Source of the DNA: Dokdonella_A sp963834755
GTDB lineage: Bacteria > Pseudomonadota > Gammaproteobacteria > Xanthomonadales > Rhodanobacteraceae
Assembly: GCA_963834755.1 (NCBI GenBank)
Contig: CAWICQ010000013.1
Span: 1 to 64,000 of the forward strand
Reading direction: 5' to 3'
DNA length: 64,000 nucleotides
The position numbers and the translations under genes were made by a program. Shown here piece after piece: positions 45,071-54,599 of the stretch; within the stretch, counting starts at the first letter, position 1, and the number at the start of each line of letters is the position of its first letter. The notes under the pieces were generated by a model. The model saw nothing but the letters and a program-made list of their open reading frames with translations. It had not been told where the DNA came from and ran no database searches.

Positions 45071-48000
45071 TCAGCTCGCGGCCGCCGCCGCGGTTGCGAA
45101 CACGTATTCGGCGCCGAGAACGCCGTCGAGCGCGGCCAGCGAGCGCGCCAGATCCGGCGCCGCGCGCACCCGCCATTCGGCGCCGAGCTCGATCTCGGCC
45201 TGACCGCCCGCATTGCGAAAACTGAGACGCACCGGCGTGTTGCCGCCGCGATGTGCAGTGAGCGCATGCTGCAGACGGGCTACGAAGTCGGCGTTGACGC
45301 CGTTGAGCCGCACGCGCAATACGCGCGCGAGACGCTCGCATGCGGATTCGATCGTCGAAACGGAATTCACGCGCAATTGGTAGCCGCCGGAAAACTCATC
45401 GAGACTGAGTCCGCCGTCGAAGACCAGAATCGCATCGCGCGTCAACAACGGGCCGTATTCGATCCACGCTTCGCGGAACAGGCTGACTTCGATGCGGCCG
45501 GAGAAATCCTCGACCTGCACGAACGCCATCGCGTCGCCGCGCTTGCGCATCGCGATCACTTGGCCGGCGATCGTGTACGGCTGATCGGAATAACGTCCGC
45601 GACGCTCATTCGGTGCCGGCGGCCTGTAGTGCTGATCGATTTCGCCGATCGGCGAGGTCGCAACGCGCGCGATCAGGCCGCGCCACGCATCGGTCGGATG
45701 GCCGGAAAGATAATGGCCCAGCGTTTCGCGCTCGCCGGCGAGTTTGCGTTCGATCGGCCATTCATCGACGAATGGCGCCGGCGCCGCATCGGCGACGCCG
45801 GCCGACGGTGCGCCGAACATGTCGTTCTGTCCGGCTTCGGCGTCGCGCGCGTGCTGCTCGGCGGCGCGCACCGCTTCGGGCAGCTGCAGCATCAGGCTCG
45901 CGCGGTTCGGCGCAAGCGCATCCATCGAACCCGACAGGATCAATGCTTCGAGTACGCGCTTGTTGATTTTCTGCGCGTCGATGCGGCGGCAGAAATCGGC
46001 GAGCGTGCGGAATGCGCTGCCGCGCGTGCGCGCTTCGACGATCGCTTCGACCGCGCCGCGGCCGACGCCTTTCACCGCGCCGAGTCCGTAAACGATCGTG
46101 CGCTCGTCGCGCGCCTCGAACATGTAGCCGGATTGAGTGATGTCAGGCGGCAGCACGGTGAGATTCATCGCGCGCGCTTCGGCGAGGAAATTCACCACCT
46201 TGTCGGTGTTGTCCATGTCGCTCGACAGCACCGCCGCCATGAACTCGGCCGGCGTAGTGCGCTTTCAGCCATGCGGTCTGATACGCAACAAGCGCGTAAG
46301 CGGCCGAATGCGATTTGTTGAAACCATACTCGGCGAACTTTTCCATCAGATCGAAGATCGAGCTCGCCAGGCGCGGTTCGATGCCGTTGTCCGCTGCGCC
46401 GTCCTCGAAGGCGACGCGCTGCTGCGCCATCTCGTCGGCTTTTTTCTTGCCCATCGCGCGGCGCAAAAGATCGGCGCCGCCGAGCGAGTAGCCGGCGAGC
46501 ACCTGCGCGATCTGCATCACCTGTTCCTGATAGACGATGACGCCGTACGTCGGCTTCAGGATCGGCTCGAGCAATGCATGCGGGTAGCTCACTTCCGCGC
46601 GGCCGTGTTTGCGTGCGATGAAATCGTCGACCATGCCCGATTGCAGCGGACCGGGCCGGAACAGCGCGACCAGCGCGATGATGTCCTCGAACGTATCCGG
46701 CTGCAGCTTCTTGACGAGATCGCGCATGCCGCGCGATTCGAGCTGGAAAATGGCCGTCGTATGGCAGCGCTTGAGCAGCGCATACGTCGCCGCGTCGTCG
46801 GTCGGCAACGCGGCGATATCAAGCGGCGCTTCGCCGCCCGCAGCATTCGCGGCTGCAAGCCGCTCCGATTTCTCTTCTCCCGCTCGCAGGAGAAGAGGCC
46901 CGGAGGGCAGATGAGGAAGCGTCGCAGGCGCGCGCGCGCGACGCGCGTTGATCGCTTTCACGGTCCAGTCGATGATCGTCAGCGTGCGCAGACCAAGAAA
47001 ATCGAACTTGACCAGGCCAACCGCCTCGACGTCGTCCTTGTCGAACTGGGTGACGAGTCCTTCGCCGCCGCCTTCGGAGAAGAGCGGTGCGTAGTCGCTC
47101 AGCGGTCCCGGCGCGATGACGACGCCGCCCGCGTGCCGCCCGGCGTTGCGCGTGAGGTCTTCGAGCTTGAGCGCGAGATCGACGAGCTCCTTGACGTCTT
47201 CGTCGCTCGCGTAGAGCGACTTGAACTCGGCGACGACGCGCTCGGGCTCCTTGAACGATTTGTCCGAGCGGCCGAGCGCATCTTCGAGCGAAAGATCGAG
47301 CGGCATCTTCGGCAACAATTTGGCGATGCGATCGACCTGGCCGTACGGCATGCCGAGCACGCGTCCGGTGTCGCGCAACACCGCCTTCGCCGCCATCGTG
47401 CCGTAGGTGATGATCTGGCTGACGCGGTCGCGACCGTATTTCGCCGCGACGTAATCAATGACTTCGTCGCGGCGATCCATGCAGAAATCGACATCGAAAT
47501 CCGGCAGCGACACGCGCTCGGGGTTGAGGAAGCGCTCAAATAGAAGGTCGTAACGCAGCGGATCGAGATCGGTGATGCCGAGCGCGTAGGCGACCAGCGA
47601 TCCCGCGCCCGAACCGCGGCCCGGCCCGACCGGAATGTCGTGCTGCTTGGCCCAATTGATGAAGTCCGCGACGATCAGGAAGTAACCCGGGAATCCCATC
47701 TGCACGATGACGTCGAGCTCGGTTTCGAGTCGGCGTTCGTAGTCTTCGCGCGTGTAACCGGAGGCCGGCGCGTGCTTGGCGAGCCGGTTGACGAGACCGG
47801 TGCGTGCGTTCTCGCGGATGAAACTGTCGAGCGTGTGCGAGGCCGGCACCGGAAACGCCGGCAGGAAATACGTGCCGAAACTCAGCTCGAGATTGCAGCG
47901 CTTGGCGAGCTCGACCGAGTTCTCGATCAGCTCCGGCAAATCGGCAAACAGCGCTGCCATTTCGTCCGGCGATTTGAGGTATTGATCCGGCGAATAGTCG

Positions 48001-48689
48001 CGCGGGCGTTTCGGATCGGCGAGCACGCGGCCGGCGTGAATGCAGACGCGCGCTTCATGCGCCTCGAAATCGGCGCGCATGAGAAAACGCACGTCGTTGC
48101 TGGCGACGACCGGAAGATCGAGATTCGCCGCGAGCGTCAGCGCGCCGGCGAGGAACGCATCTTCGTGCGGCCGATGCGTGCGCGTTGCTTCGAGATAGAA
48201 GCGATCCGGAAAACGCGCGCGTAACCAATCCGCGCGCATGCGCGCCAGATCTTCGCGTCCGCCGAGCAGCAAGCGACCGACATCGCTGCCGCGGCCGGCG
48301 AGCGCGATCAGGCCGGCGTTTGCCTCGGCCAACCATTCCCGATCGACCAGCGCGAGGTCGCCGTGACGGCCTTCGGCGTAAGCCCGCGACAAAAGGCGCG
48401 ACAGATTGAGGTAACCCTCGCGGTTCTGGCAAAGCAGCGTCAACCGTTGCGGCGGCGCGCGTTCTTCGCGCTCGGCGATCCAGAGATCGCAGCCGGCAAC
48501 CGGTTTGATGCCGGCCGCCTCGGCGGCTTTGTAGAACTTGACCAAAGCGAACAGGTTGCTTTGATCGGTCAGCGCGACCGCGGGCATTCCGGCACGCACG
48601 CAGGCCGCGACCAAGTCTCCGACGCGGATCGTCGAATCGGTCAGCGAGTACTCGCTGTGGACGTGGAGATGTACGAATTCCGCTGGCAT
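45071..48689 (-). CDS. dnaE: DNA polymerase III subunit alpha, one +1 frameshift and a REP-derived insert
   Basis: The replicative polymerase. The PHP domain opens MPAEFVHLHVHSEYSLTDST; the palm has GRGSGAGSLVAYALGITDLD and LPDFDVDFCMDRRDEVIDYV with catalytic aspartates. Then come FHGGVVIAP-type strings, HTTAIFQLESRGM, and an OB domain with DAMAFVQVEDFSGRIEVSLF. The frame breaks at about 46248-46254: removing one base joins KAHYA to AEFMAAVLSSDMDNTDKVVN. The two open pieces are 46143-48689 and 45071-46240. Between the finger strings NARRARA and GGEAPLDIAALP there are about 30 extra residues encoded by a REP element (46872-46915). An essential gene, so the frameshift is probably a sequence error. 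Confidence 0.94.
46872..46915. repeat. REP-type palindrome (family A) inside dnaE
   Basis: CTCTTCTCC (46872-46880) pairs with GGAGAAGAG (46889-46897), followed by GCCCGGAGGGCAGATGAGG, matching the layout of the unit at 24377 (palindrome, then a G/C stretch, then GTGAGGG). It is read in frame as part of DnaE. Confidence 0.75.
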
Positions 48690-48991
48690 GGCGACGAAGC
48701 GCGGAGACAGCATGCAGCGTAGTCCGCGCCCCGGGTACCGGCAAGCTTGACAGCGTCGCCGGCAGCTGCATGCGGTCGACCACCGACGACAACGTATTTC
48801 TTATCAAAATTAATGAGTTATCGCGTTAGCGCGAGGACATGCGGGCGCCGGAGCCGAGAACGCGCGCGCGATTGGCGCTTTGGGGCAGCCGTCCGAATCG
48901 GCGTTTTCCTACACGCAATTAATGTGTGACGCGTATCACATTTTGTTAGGCTGTTTAGCTCGGCGCCAAAAGCGCCGATCGGGGGCGGGCG
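48690..48991. other. Divergent intergenic region between dnaE and the TIR island
   Basis: There is no gene. An AT-rich tract (TTTCTTATCAAAATTAATGA, about 48797-48816) stands out from the GC-rich surroundings and should hold promoters for dnaE and/or the island. The CRP/Clp palindrome is listed separately. Confidence 0.6.
48925..48940. promoter_or_regulatory. CRP/Clp-type operator, perfect palindrome halves
   Basis: TGTGACGCGTATCACA: both half-sites TGTGA and TCACA are exact with the correct 6-bp spacer, and A/T-rich flanks (AATTAATG, TTTTG) match the extended consensus. It sits 52 bp before the start of the first TIR gene. In Xanthomonadales this sequence would be read by Clp. Confidence 0.75.
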
Positions 48992-51235
48992 ATGGCTGCT
49001 GGGAGCACTTCCAGCTTTGGGTATCGCGCGTTTATCAGCTACAGCCACCGGGATCAGGCCTGGGCGCAGTGGCTGCATAAGGCGATCGAGACCTATCGGG
49101 TGCCGAGCCGTCTCGTCGGGCAGACCACTGCGGCCGGCGTGATTCCGCGACGACTCGCTCCGATCTTCCGCGATCGCGACGAATTGCCGAGCGCGACCGA
49201 CCTCGGCCGCAAGGTAGACGAAGCGCTCGCGCAGTCGGCCAACCTCATCGTGATCTGCTCGCCGCAGGCTGCGTCATCGCGTTGGGTCAACGCCGAAGTG
49301 CTCGCCTACAAACGCCTCGGTCGCGCCGATCGGATTTTCTGCCTGATCGTCGGAGGCGAACCGAACGTGACCGACATCGCCGGACGCGAGAGCGAAGAAT
49401 GCTTTTGCGACGCGCTGCGCTTTGCGGTCGACGGCAGCGGCAAGCTGACACACGAACGCACCGAGCCGATCGCCGCCGACGCGCGACCGGGCGGCGACGG
49501 AAAAGCCGGTGCACGGCTCAAGCTGATCGCCGGCATGCTCGATGTCGGCTTCGATGCACTGAAGCAGCGCGAGCAGCAACGGCGCAACAGGAAATGGGCG
49601 GCGCTCGCGGCTGCATCTTTCGCCGGCATGCTGCTCACCGGAGGTTTGAGCGTCTATGCGCTACGCGCGCGCAGCGAGGCGATCGCACAGCGCAGCGAAG
49701 CGGAAGGCCTGATCGAGTTCATGCTCGGCGACCTGCGCAAGAAACTCGAACCGGTCGGCCGTCTCGACGTGATGGATTCCGTCGGCGAACGCGCGCTCGC
49801 GTACTACTCGGCGCAGAACGCGGGCGCGCTCGATGCCGATTCGCTCGGGCGTCGCGCGCGCGCGTTGCATCTCATCGGCGAGGTCGATGATCTGCGCGGC
49901 AATCTCGACCACGCGCTCGATGTTTTCCAGAAAGCGGCGCGCAGCACCAGCGAACTGTTGGAGAGAGCGCCGAACGACGGACAGCGCATTTTCGATCATG
50001 CGCAAAGTGTGTATTGGGTCGGCTACGTGGCATTCCAGCGCGGTCAGAACGACGTCGCCGAGAAATCATTCAACGAATACAAGGTGCTCGCCGAACGCCT
50101 GGTGGCGATCGATCCCGACAAGGCGGAGTGGCAGGCGGAAGTCGGCTATGCCTATTCCAATCTCGGCACGCTCCTCATCAAGGAAGGCCGATCCAGCGAA
50201 GCGGCGGACGCATTCGAACACTCGCTGGCGATTTCGTCCGCGCTCGCAAAAGCGGCGCCGGATGACGCCGGGCTCCAGCTCGAAGCGGCGCAATCGCATG
50301 CATGGCTCGCGGATGCGCGAGAAAAAACCGGGAAGCTCGACGCAGCTTTGCAAGAGCGCACGACGGAATTGGCGATCGAGCAAGCGGTGCTCGCGCTCGA
50401 TCCCAAGAACAACGAGGCGCGACGTGCCGAGCTGGTGACGCGGATCGTGCTGGCGCGGTTGTCGATGGCGAAAGGAAATTCGCCGGAAGCGATCGGTCAG
50501 TTGAAAGTCGCAGCAACGCTCGCGGAATCCTTGATCAAGACGGAGCCGGACAACACGTTCTGGGCCGAGACCGGTTCGGAGCTCTATTCGTATTACGGCG
50601 AGGATGCGTTCTACGTTTCCGATGTGAGCGTCGCACACGATGCCGCAACGCGCGCGTGCGCGATTGCAAACGATTTGGTCAAGCGCGATCCCAGCGTCGT
50701 TCGCTGGCGCGGGTACCTGCTCAGCCGATGCCAGCTGTTGCAGGCGATGTTGCAAGTTCATTCGGGAAATCAGCAGGGCGCTGCGGATCTTTCGCGCGAA
50801 GTCGTGCAACGCATCGACGGCTTGTCTGCGCACGACAAGCAAGGCGATCAACTCATTCGCTGGCAACTCGGCGCGGCGTTGCTGGCCAACGGCGATGCCT
50901 TGCGCGCGATCGGACAGTCCGAGGCCGCACGTAGCGCGTGGGAGCGCGTCGTCGCGGTGCTCGCGCCGCAGCAGGATCGCGAGGACGCGGCAATGCAAAC
51001 GATTCTCGCCGCGGCGTTTTTACGACTGGATCGCCGCGACGAAGCAGCGCCGATCGTCGCGAAGCTGGACAGTATCGGCTACGCGCATCCGACGTTTGTC
51101 GCGCTGAAGACCGCGCGAGAAGACGAGCCGCCCCCAACCTCCGGTGCGACAGCGCACAGGCAACAAGAATCCATCGCCACCACGGCGAACGATACGAACG
51201 GGACACCCGCCGGTGCCCACCCATCGAAGCAGTGA
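48992..51235 (+). CDS. TIR - transmembrane - TPR protein (first copy)
   Basis: A 747-residue protein. Residues about 10-130 are a TIR domain: YRAFISYSHRDQAWAQWLHK, RLAPIFRDRDELPSATDLG, NLIVICSPQAASSRWVNAEV. W98 and E102 are placed like the W-x-x-x-E of SARM1-type NAD-cleaving TIRs. A conserved linker ARLKLIAGMLDVGFDALKQR leads to one membrane segment (about 201-224). The rest is helical TPR-like repeats (ARALHLIGEVDDLRGNLDHA, LGTLLIKEGRSSEAADAFEH, LADAREKTGKLDAAL) with a low-complexity C-terminus. The TIR is expected in the cytoplasm and the TPR region across the membrane. It is followed 21 bp on by a small beta-rich protein and then by a paralog. The role, signalling or defence, is inference. 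Confidence 0.88.
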   Translation: MAAGSTSSFGYRAFISYSHRDQAWAQWLHKAIETYRVPSRLVGQTTAAGVIPRRLAPIFRDRDELPSATDLGRKVDEALAQSANLIVICSPQAASSRWVNAEVLAYKRLGRADRIFCLIVGGEPNVTDIAGRESEECFCDALRFAVDGSGKLTHERTEPIAADARPGGDGKAGARLKLIAGMLDVGFDALKQREQQRRNRKWAALAAASFAGMLLTGGLSVYALRARSEAIAQRSEAEGLIEFMLGDLRKKLEPVGRLDVMDSVGERALAYYSAQNAGALDADSLGRRARALHLIGEVDDLRGNLDHALDVFQKAARSTSELLERAPNDGQRIFDHAQSVYWVGYVAFQRGQNDVAEKSFNEYKVLAERLVAIDPDKAEWQAEVGYAYSNLGTLLIKEGRSSEAADAFEHSLAISSALAKAAPDDAGLQLEAAQSHAWLADAREKTGKLDAALQERTTELAIEQAVLALDPKNNEARRAELVTRIVLARLSMAKGNSPEAIGQLKVAATLAESLIKTEPDNTFWAETGSELYSYYGEDAFYVSDVSVAHDAATRACAIANDLVKRDPSVVRWRGYLLSRCQLLQAMLQVHSGNQQGAADLSREVVQRIDGLSAHDKQGDQLIRWQLGAALLANGDALRAIGQSEAARSAWERVVAVLAPQQDREDAAMQTILAAAFLRLDRRDEAAPIVAKLDSIGYAHPTFVALKTAREDEPPPTSGATAHRQQESIATTANDTNGTPAGAHPSKQ

Positions 51236-51256
51236 ACCTGGACGGAGAGCAAAGTC

Positions 51257-51754
51257 ATGGCCACGGTAAACATCAACGTCGCGGTAACACCGAAAGGAAC
51301 GAGCATCGACCAGGGCGTCAGTTTCGCTTTCACGCCGGGAGCGGGCACGCCTTCCGGAGTACTTTCCGCCACGGGCGGCATCGATCTCAGCAAGCAGTAC
51401 CCCGCGGGAACCGCCGTCGTACTTGCTTTTCAAATCACGACGCCCACGCTCAAGTTTTCAACGGGTCCGTCGATCGGCACGTATCCATTGAGCTTCTTCG
51501 GCGCGGCGAACGGCGCGAAAGACGCGTGCTGGATTGCGCTGCAGGGCCAGAATCCCGGTGTTTACGGCGGAACGCAGTTCGTATTCGGCGCCAACGCGAT
51601 GGGTCCTGGTAACGGCTCGCTGACGATCACGGACAACAACAACGACGGCAACACGTATACCTATGCGCTGTGGGTGTGGGCCGCAACCCAGGGCACGTCG
51701 GGACAAAAATTCGAGGATGATCCTCACATCATCAACCACGCGACGAACAAGTAG
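51257..51754 (+). CDS. Small beta-rich protein, partner of TIR-TPR copy 1, unknown function
   Basis: A 165-residue protein from ATG 51257 (GGAGAG eight bases upstream). It has no signal peptide or membrane span and is Gly/Thr/Asn-rich with alternating strands (MATVNINVAVTPKGTSIDQG, AVVLAFQITTPTLKFSTG, NGSLTITDNNNDGNTYTYAL). The end, YALWVWAATQG ... DDPHIINHATNK, resembles the end of the soluble part of the small protein after copy 2 (VYVWLEAVKNG ... KPIIRNRPAQ). That suggests a shared beta-sandwich domain. I do not recognise the family. The position in the operon suggests it is a partner or ligand of the TIR protein. Confidence 0.8.
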   Translation: MATVNINVAVTPKGTSIDQGVSFAFTPGAGTPSGVLSATGGIDLSKQYPAGTAVVLAFQITTPTLKFSTGPSIGTYPLSFFGAANGAKDACWIALQGQNPGVYGGTQFVFGANAMGPGNGSLTITDNNNDGNTYTYALWVWAATQGTSGQKFEDDPHIINHATNK

Positions 51755-51801
51755 GCGTGGGTTTCAGACATAGAACCTCGGATCCGCGAAGGCATCGCGC
51801 C

Positions 51802-54000
51802 ATGGTGGAGTTCCGCTACCGTGCGTTCATCTGCTACAGCCATCGCGACAGCGCTTGGGCGGATTGGCTGCACCAAGCGCTCGAGAGCTACTCGATCCCG
51901 CCGCGTCTGGTCGGATTGACAACGAGCGCCGGAGTCATTCCGGCACGGATCGCACCGGTGTTCCGCGACCGCGACGAATTGCCGAGCGCGACCGATCTTT
52001 CCGCGAAGGTCAGCGACGCGCTCGCGCAATCCGCGTGCCTGATCCTGATCTGCTCGCCGCATGCCGCGCAGTCGCATTGGGTTGATGAGGAAGTCAAAAC
52101 ATTTCAGCGCCTCGGCCGCGCTGATCGGATCTTTTGCCTGATCGTCGACGGTGAACCGGGCGCCAGTGCTTGGGCCGGTCGCGAGCACGACGAATGCCTG
52201 CCGCCGGCGCTGACGCATCATTTCGATGCGGCCGGCAAGGAGACCGGCGTTGGGGTCGAACCGATTGCCGCGGATGTGCGTGCGAATGGCGACGGCCGGT
52301 CGAATGCGCGTCTCAAGCTCATAGCCGGCATGCTCGGCGTCGGTCTCGACGATTTGCGACATCGCGAGAAACGCCGTCGTCGCTGGCGACTGACGGCAGC
52401 TATCGGCGCGGCTTTCGCTCTGCTGTGTTTGACCAGCGCGCTCGCCGTGAATGCGATCATCGCCCGCCACGCGGCCGAGCGTCGCCAGAAACAAGCGGAG
52501 GATCTGGTCGGATTCATGCTCGGGGACCTCGACGACAAGCTGCGTCAGGTCAATCGACTCGACATCCTCGAAAGTGTGGACCACAAGGTTGTCAACTATT
52601 TCGCCATGCTGCCAGCGGCGGATATGACCGACAGCACAGTGCTCCAACGCACGCAGGCGCTGATCAAGCTTGGCGCTGTGCGGCGCGACCAGGGGCGCGT
52701 CGATGAAGCGCTTGATGCATTCAAGGAAGCGGCGGCTTTGAGCGAACGTCTCGTGCGCAATGCGCCGGAGAACATCGAGTACGCGTCGATCAATGCCGAA
52801 GGATTCACCTGGATCGGTTTCATTGACTGGTCGCAAGGCCGGCTCGACGATGCGCTGATGCGGTTCGTCGCCGCGCGCGACATGCTGCTGCGCGCCAGCG
52901 CGCAGCGCCCCGACGACGCCGAGCTGCTGGACCGTCTCGGTGCCGCGCGCACCAACGCGGGCCGCGTTTTCGAGGCGCGCGGGCAACTCGACGATGCACG
53001 TCGCGAATACGCCAAGGTATTGGAAGGCTACACATATCTCGCCCAGCGCGAACCCGAGAAGCTCGAGTGGAAAACCGAGATCGGGTACGCACACAACAAC
53101 CTGGCACAGCTCGCGATGAAGGAAGGAAAACTTGAGGAAGCCGTGCGCGATTACATCGCGGACCGCGAAATCAAGGCAAACCTGCACGATCTCGATCCGA
53201 ACAACAACGCGCGGCGCGAAGACCTCGTCGCCAGCGAAGCATTTCTGGGACGAGTGCTCTATCTGTGCGGCGAGCCGGAGGCCGCTCAGGTGCACTTGCG
53301 CGCCGCGATGGACAACATCGAGGCCCTTCTTCTTGTCGATCCGAACGCGACGGACTGGTTGGACAAGGCCGGCAATTTTGGCTGGATGCTTGGGCAGGTG
53401 GCGCGCGTGCGCGGCGATGCGAAGGAAGCTGAGCGGCGCGATGAGGCGGCTGTTGCGCGCCTGTCGAAGCTCGTCTTCAAGGATGCGGCGAACGTCGGTT
53501 GGCAACGAAAGCTGGCGCTTGCGGAGATTGAAGACGCGCGCAGGAAGCTTTGGATGCGGTCCCCTGCAAACGCCAAGGAATCCGCCGTCGCCGCGCAGGG
53601 GGCCATCGACCGTGCATTGGCGGGCACACCCGACGACGTAACGACACAGCTCGTCGCCGAGCAGATCCAGTTGACGTTAGGCGACGTAGCCGAAGCGAAC
53701 ACTGACCTCGCCGCTGCGCGGGATCACTGGGCACGCGCGAGGGAATCTGTCGGTTCGCGGGCGGCGACATCGAAAGATCCGGCGACACTTGACGTCTGGA
53801 TCGGCGCGTTGTTGCGGCTCGGCGAAACAGAAAGAGCTACGCCTGCGCTGCACTTGCTTGCCAACAGTGGTTATCGCGATCCCGATTTCATTTCGCTCTT
53901 AACCGCACACGGAATCGAATGGTCGCCGACCAACGAGATTGCAGATCGTATTGCGCTGTTGGCAAGCAAGAAATCCGCCTCCGACGCGCATGGAGATTGA
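51802..54000 (+). CDS. TIR - transmembrane - TPR protein (second copy)
   Basis: A 732-residue paralog of the first TIR-TPR protein. TIR: YRAFICYSHRDSAWADWLHQ, RIAPVFRDRDELPSATDLSA, LILICSPHAAQSHWVDEEVK, with W93 and E97 in the W-x-x-x-E position. The linker ARLKLIAGMLGVGLDDLRHR is nearly the same as in copy 1; then one membrane span (LTAAIGAAFALLCLTSALAV), the motif AEDLVGFMLGDLDDKLRQVN (cf. AEGLIEFMLGDLRKKLEPVG in copy 1), and TPR-like helices. The TPR region has diverged far more than the TIR and linker. The start is ATG 51802; a GTG at 51757 would add 15 Arg-rich residues. Fourth-gene spacing is 59 bp. Confidence 0.87.
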   Translation: MVEFRYRAFICYSHRDSAWADWLHQALESYSIPPRLVGLTTSAGVIPARIAPVFRDRDELPSATDLSAKVSDALAQSACLILICSPHAAQSHWVDEEVKTFQRLGRADRIFCLIVDGEPGASAWAGREHDECLPPALTHHFDAAGKETGVGVEPIAADVRANGDGRSNARLKLIAGMLGVGLDDLRHREKRRRRWRLTAAIGAAFALLCLTSALAVNAIIARHAAERRQKQAEDLVGFMLGDLDDKLRQVNRLDILESVDHKVVNYFAMLPAADMTDSTVLQRTQALIKLGAVRRDQGRVDEALDAFKEAAALSERLVRNAPENIEYASINAEGFTWIGFIDWSQGRLDDALMRFVAARDMLLRASAQRPDDAELLDRLGAARTNAGRVFEARGQLDDARREYAKVLEGYTYLAQREPEKLEWKTEIGYAHNNLAQLAMKEGKLEEAVRDYIADREIKANLHDLDPNNNARREDLVASEAFLGRVLYLCGEPEAAQVHLRAAMDNIEALLLVDPNATDWLDKAGNFGWMLGQVARVRGDAKEAERRDEAAVARLSKLVFKDAANVGWQRKLALAEIEDARRKLWMRSPANAKESAVAAQGAIDRALAGTPDDVTTQLVAEQIQLTLGDVAEANTDLAAARDHWARARESVGSRAATSKDPATLDVWIGALLRLGETERATPALHLLANSGYRDPDFISLLTAHGIEWSPTNEIADRIALLASKKSASDAHGD

Positions 54001-54059
54001 GCGCGCATGGCTTCGATGCGCCGGCGTTGCCGGTCCCTGTACACCTCAAGGAGAAAACC

Positions 54060-54515
54060 ATGTCAATTTACTGGGTCCGCTGCAATCTCTTGGCCAGCGG
54101 CAAATATCAGGCGAGTGTGTGGGATTCCCAAGGCAAAGGTGCAAAGTCCCAAGACATTTTCGAGGTGGACCAGTCTACGAATATCTTCCTCAAGACGGAC
54201 GACGAGATGTCTGATTTGAAAGAGTTCAGCATACGCGTAAGCCCCAACAACCTGGTGGAGGTGACGCCGACGTCCAAGAGCCAGTTCGAAATACAGCTTT
54301 ACGACAGGTGCAAAAACACCGACGATGTTTACGTCTGGCTGGAAGCAGTCAAGAACGGTAACGGCTACGGTACCGACAGCGGCAAGCCCATCATTCGGAA
54401 TCGGCCCGCGCAAGGGGCTCCACTACCGAACCGGCGATTTGCGGTGATCGCGCTGGGTGTCCTGGCCGCCGTCTGTGTCTTGGCGATAAGCCACTACGCC
54501 TTCGGATGGTGGTGA
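54060..54515 (+). CDS. Small beta-rich protein with C-terminal membrane anchor, partner of TIR-TPR copy 2
   Basis: A 151-residue protein from ATG 54060, preceded by AAGGAG at ideal spacing. Residues 1-115 are soluble and strand-rich (IYWVRCNLLASGKYQASVWD, EFSIRVSPNNLVEVTPTSKS, QFEIQLYDRCKNTDDVYVWL). A Pro/Arg hinge (PIIRNRPAQGAPLPNRR) leads to a C-terminal hydrophobic segment (FAVIALGVLAAVCVLAISHY) with only four residues after it, so it is tail-anchored. Copy 1's small protein lacks this anchor. Family not recognised; the shared end motif with the 51257 protein suggests a common origin. A frame open from 53919 is just overlap with the TIR gene. Confidence 0.8.
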   Translation: MSIYWVRCNLLASGKYQASVWDSQGKGAKSQDIFEVDQSTNIFLKTDDEMSDLKEFSIRVSPNNLVEVTPTSKSQFEIQLYDRCKNTDDVYVWLEAVKNGNGYGTDSGKPIIRNRPAQGAPLPNRRFAVIALGVLAAVCVLAISHYAFGWW

Positions 54516-54599
54516 CTTCGTCGGAGTTCGCATTCGACGTTGCGCAGACAACGCAGACGTAATGCGCGCCGCTAAGGCGATCGGCTGAAACGTTCGCTT

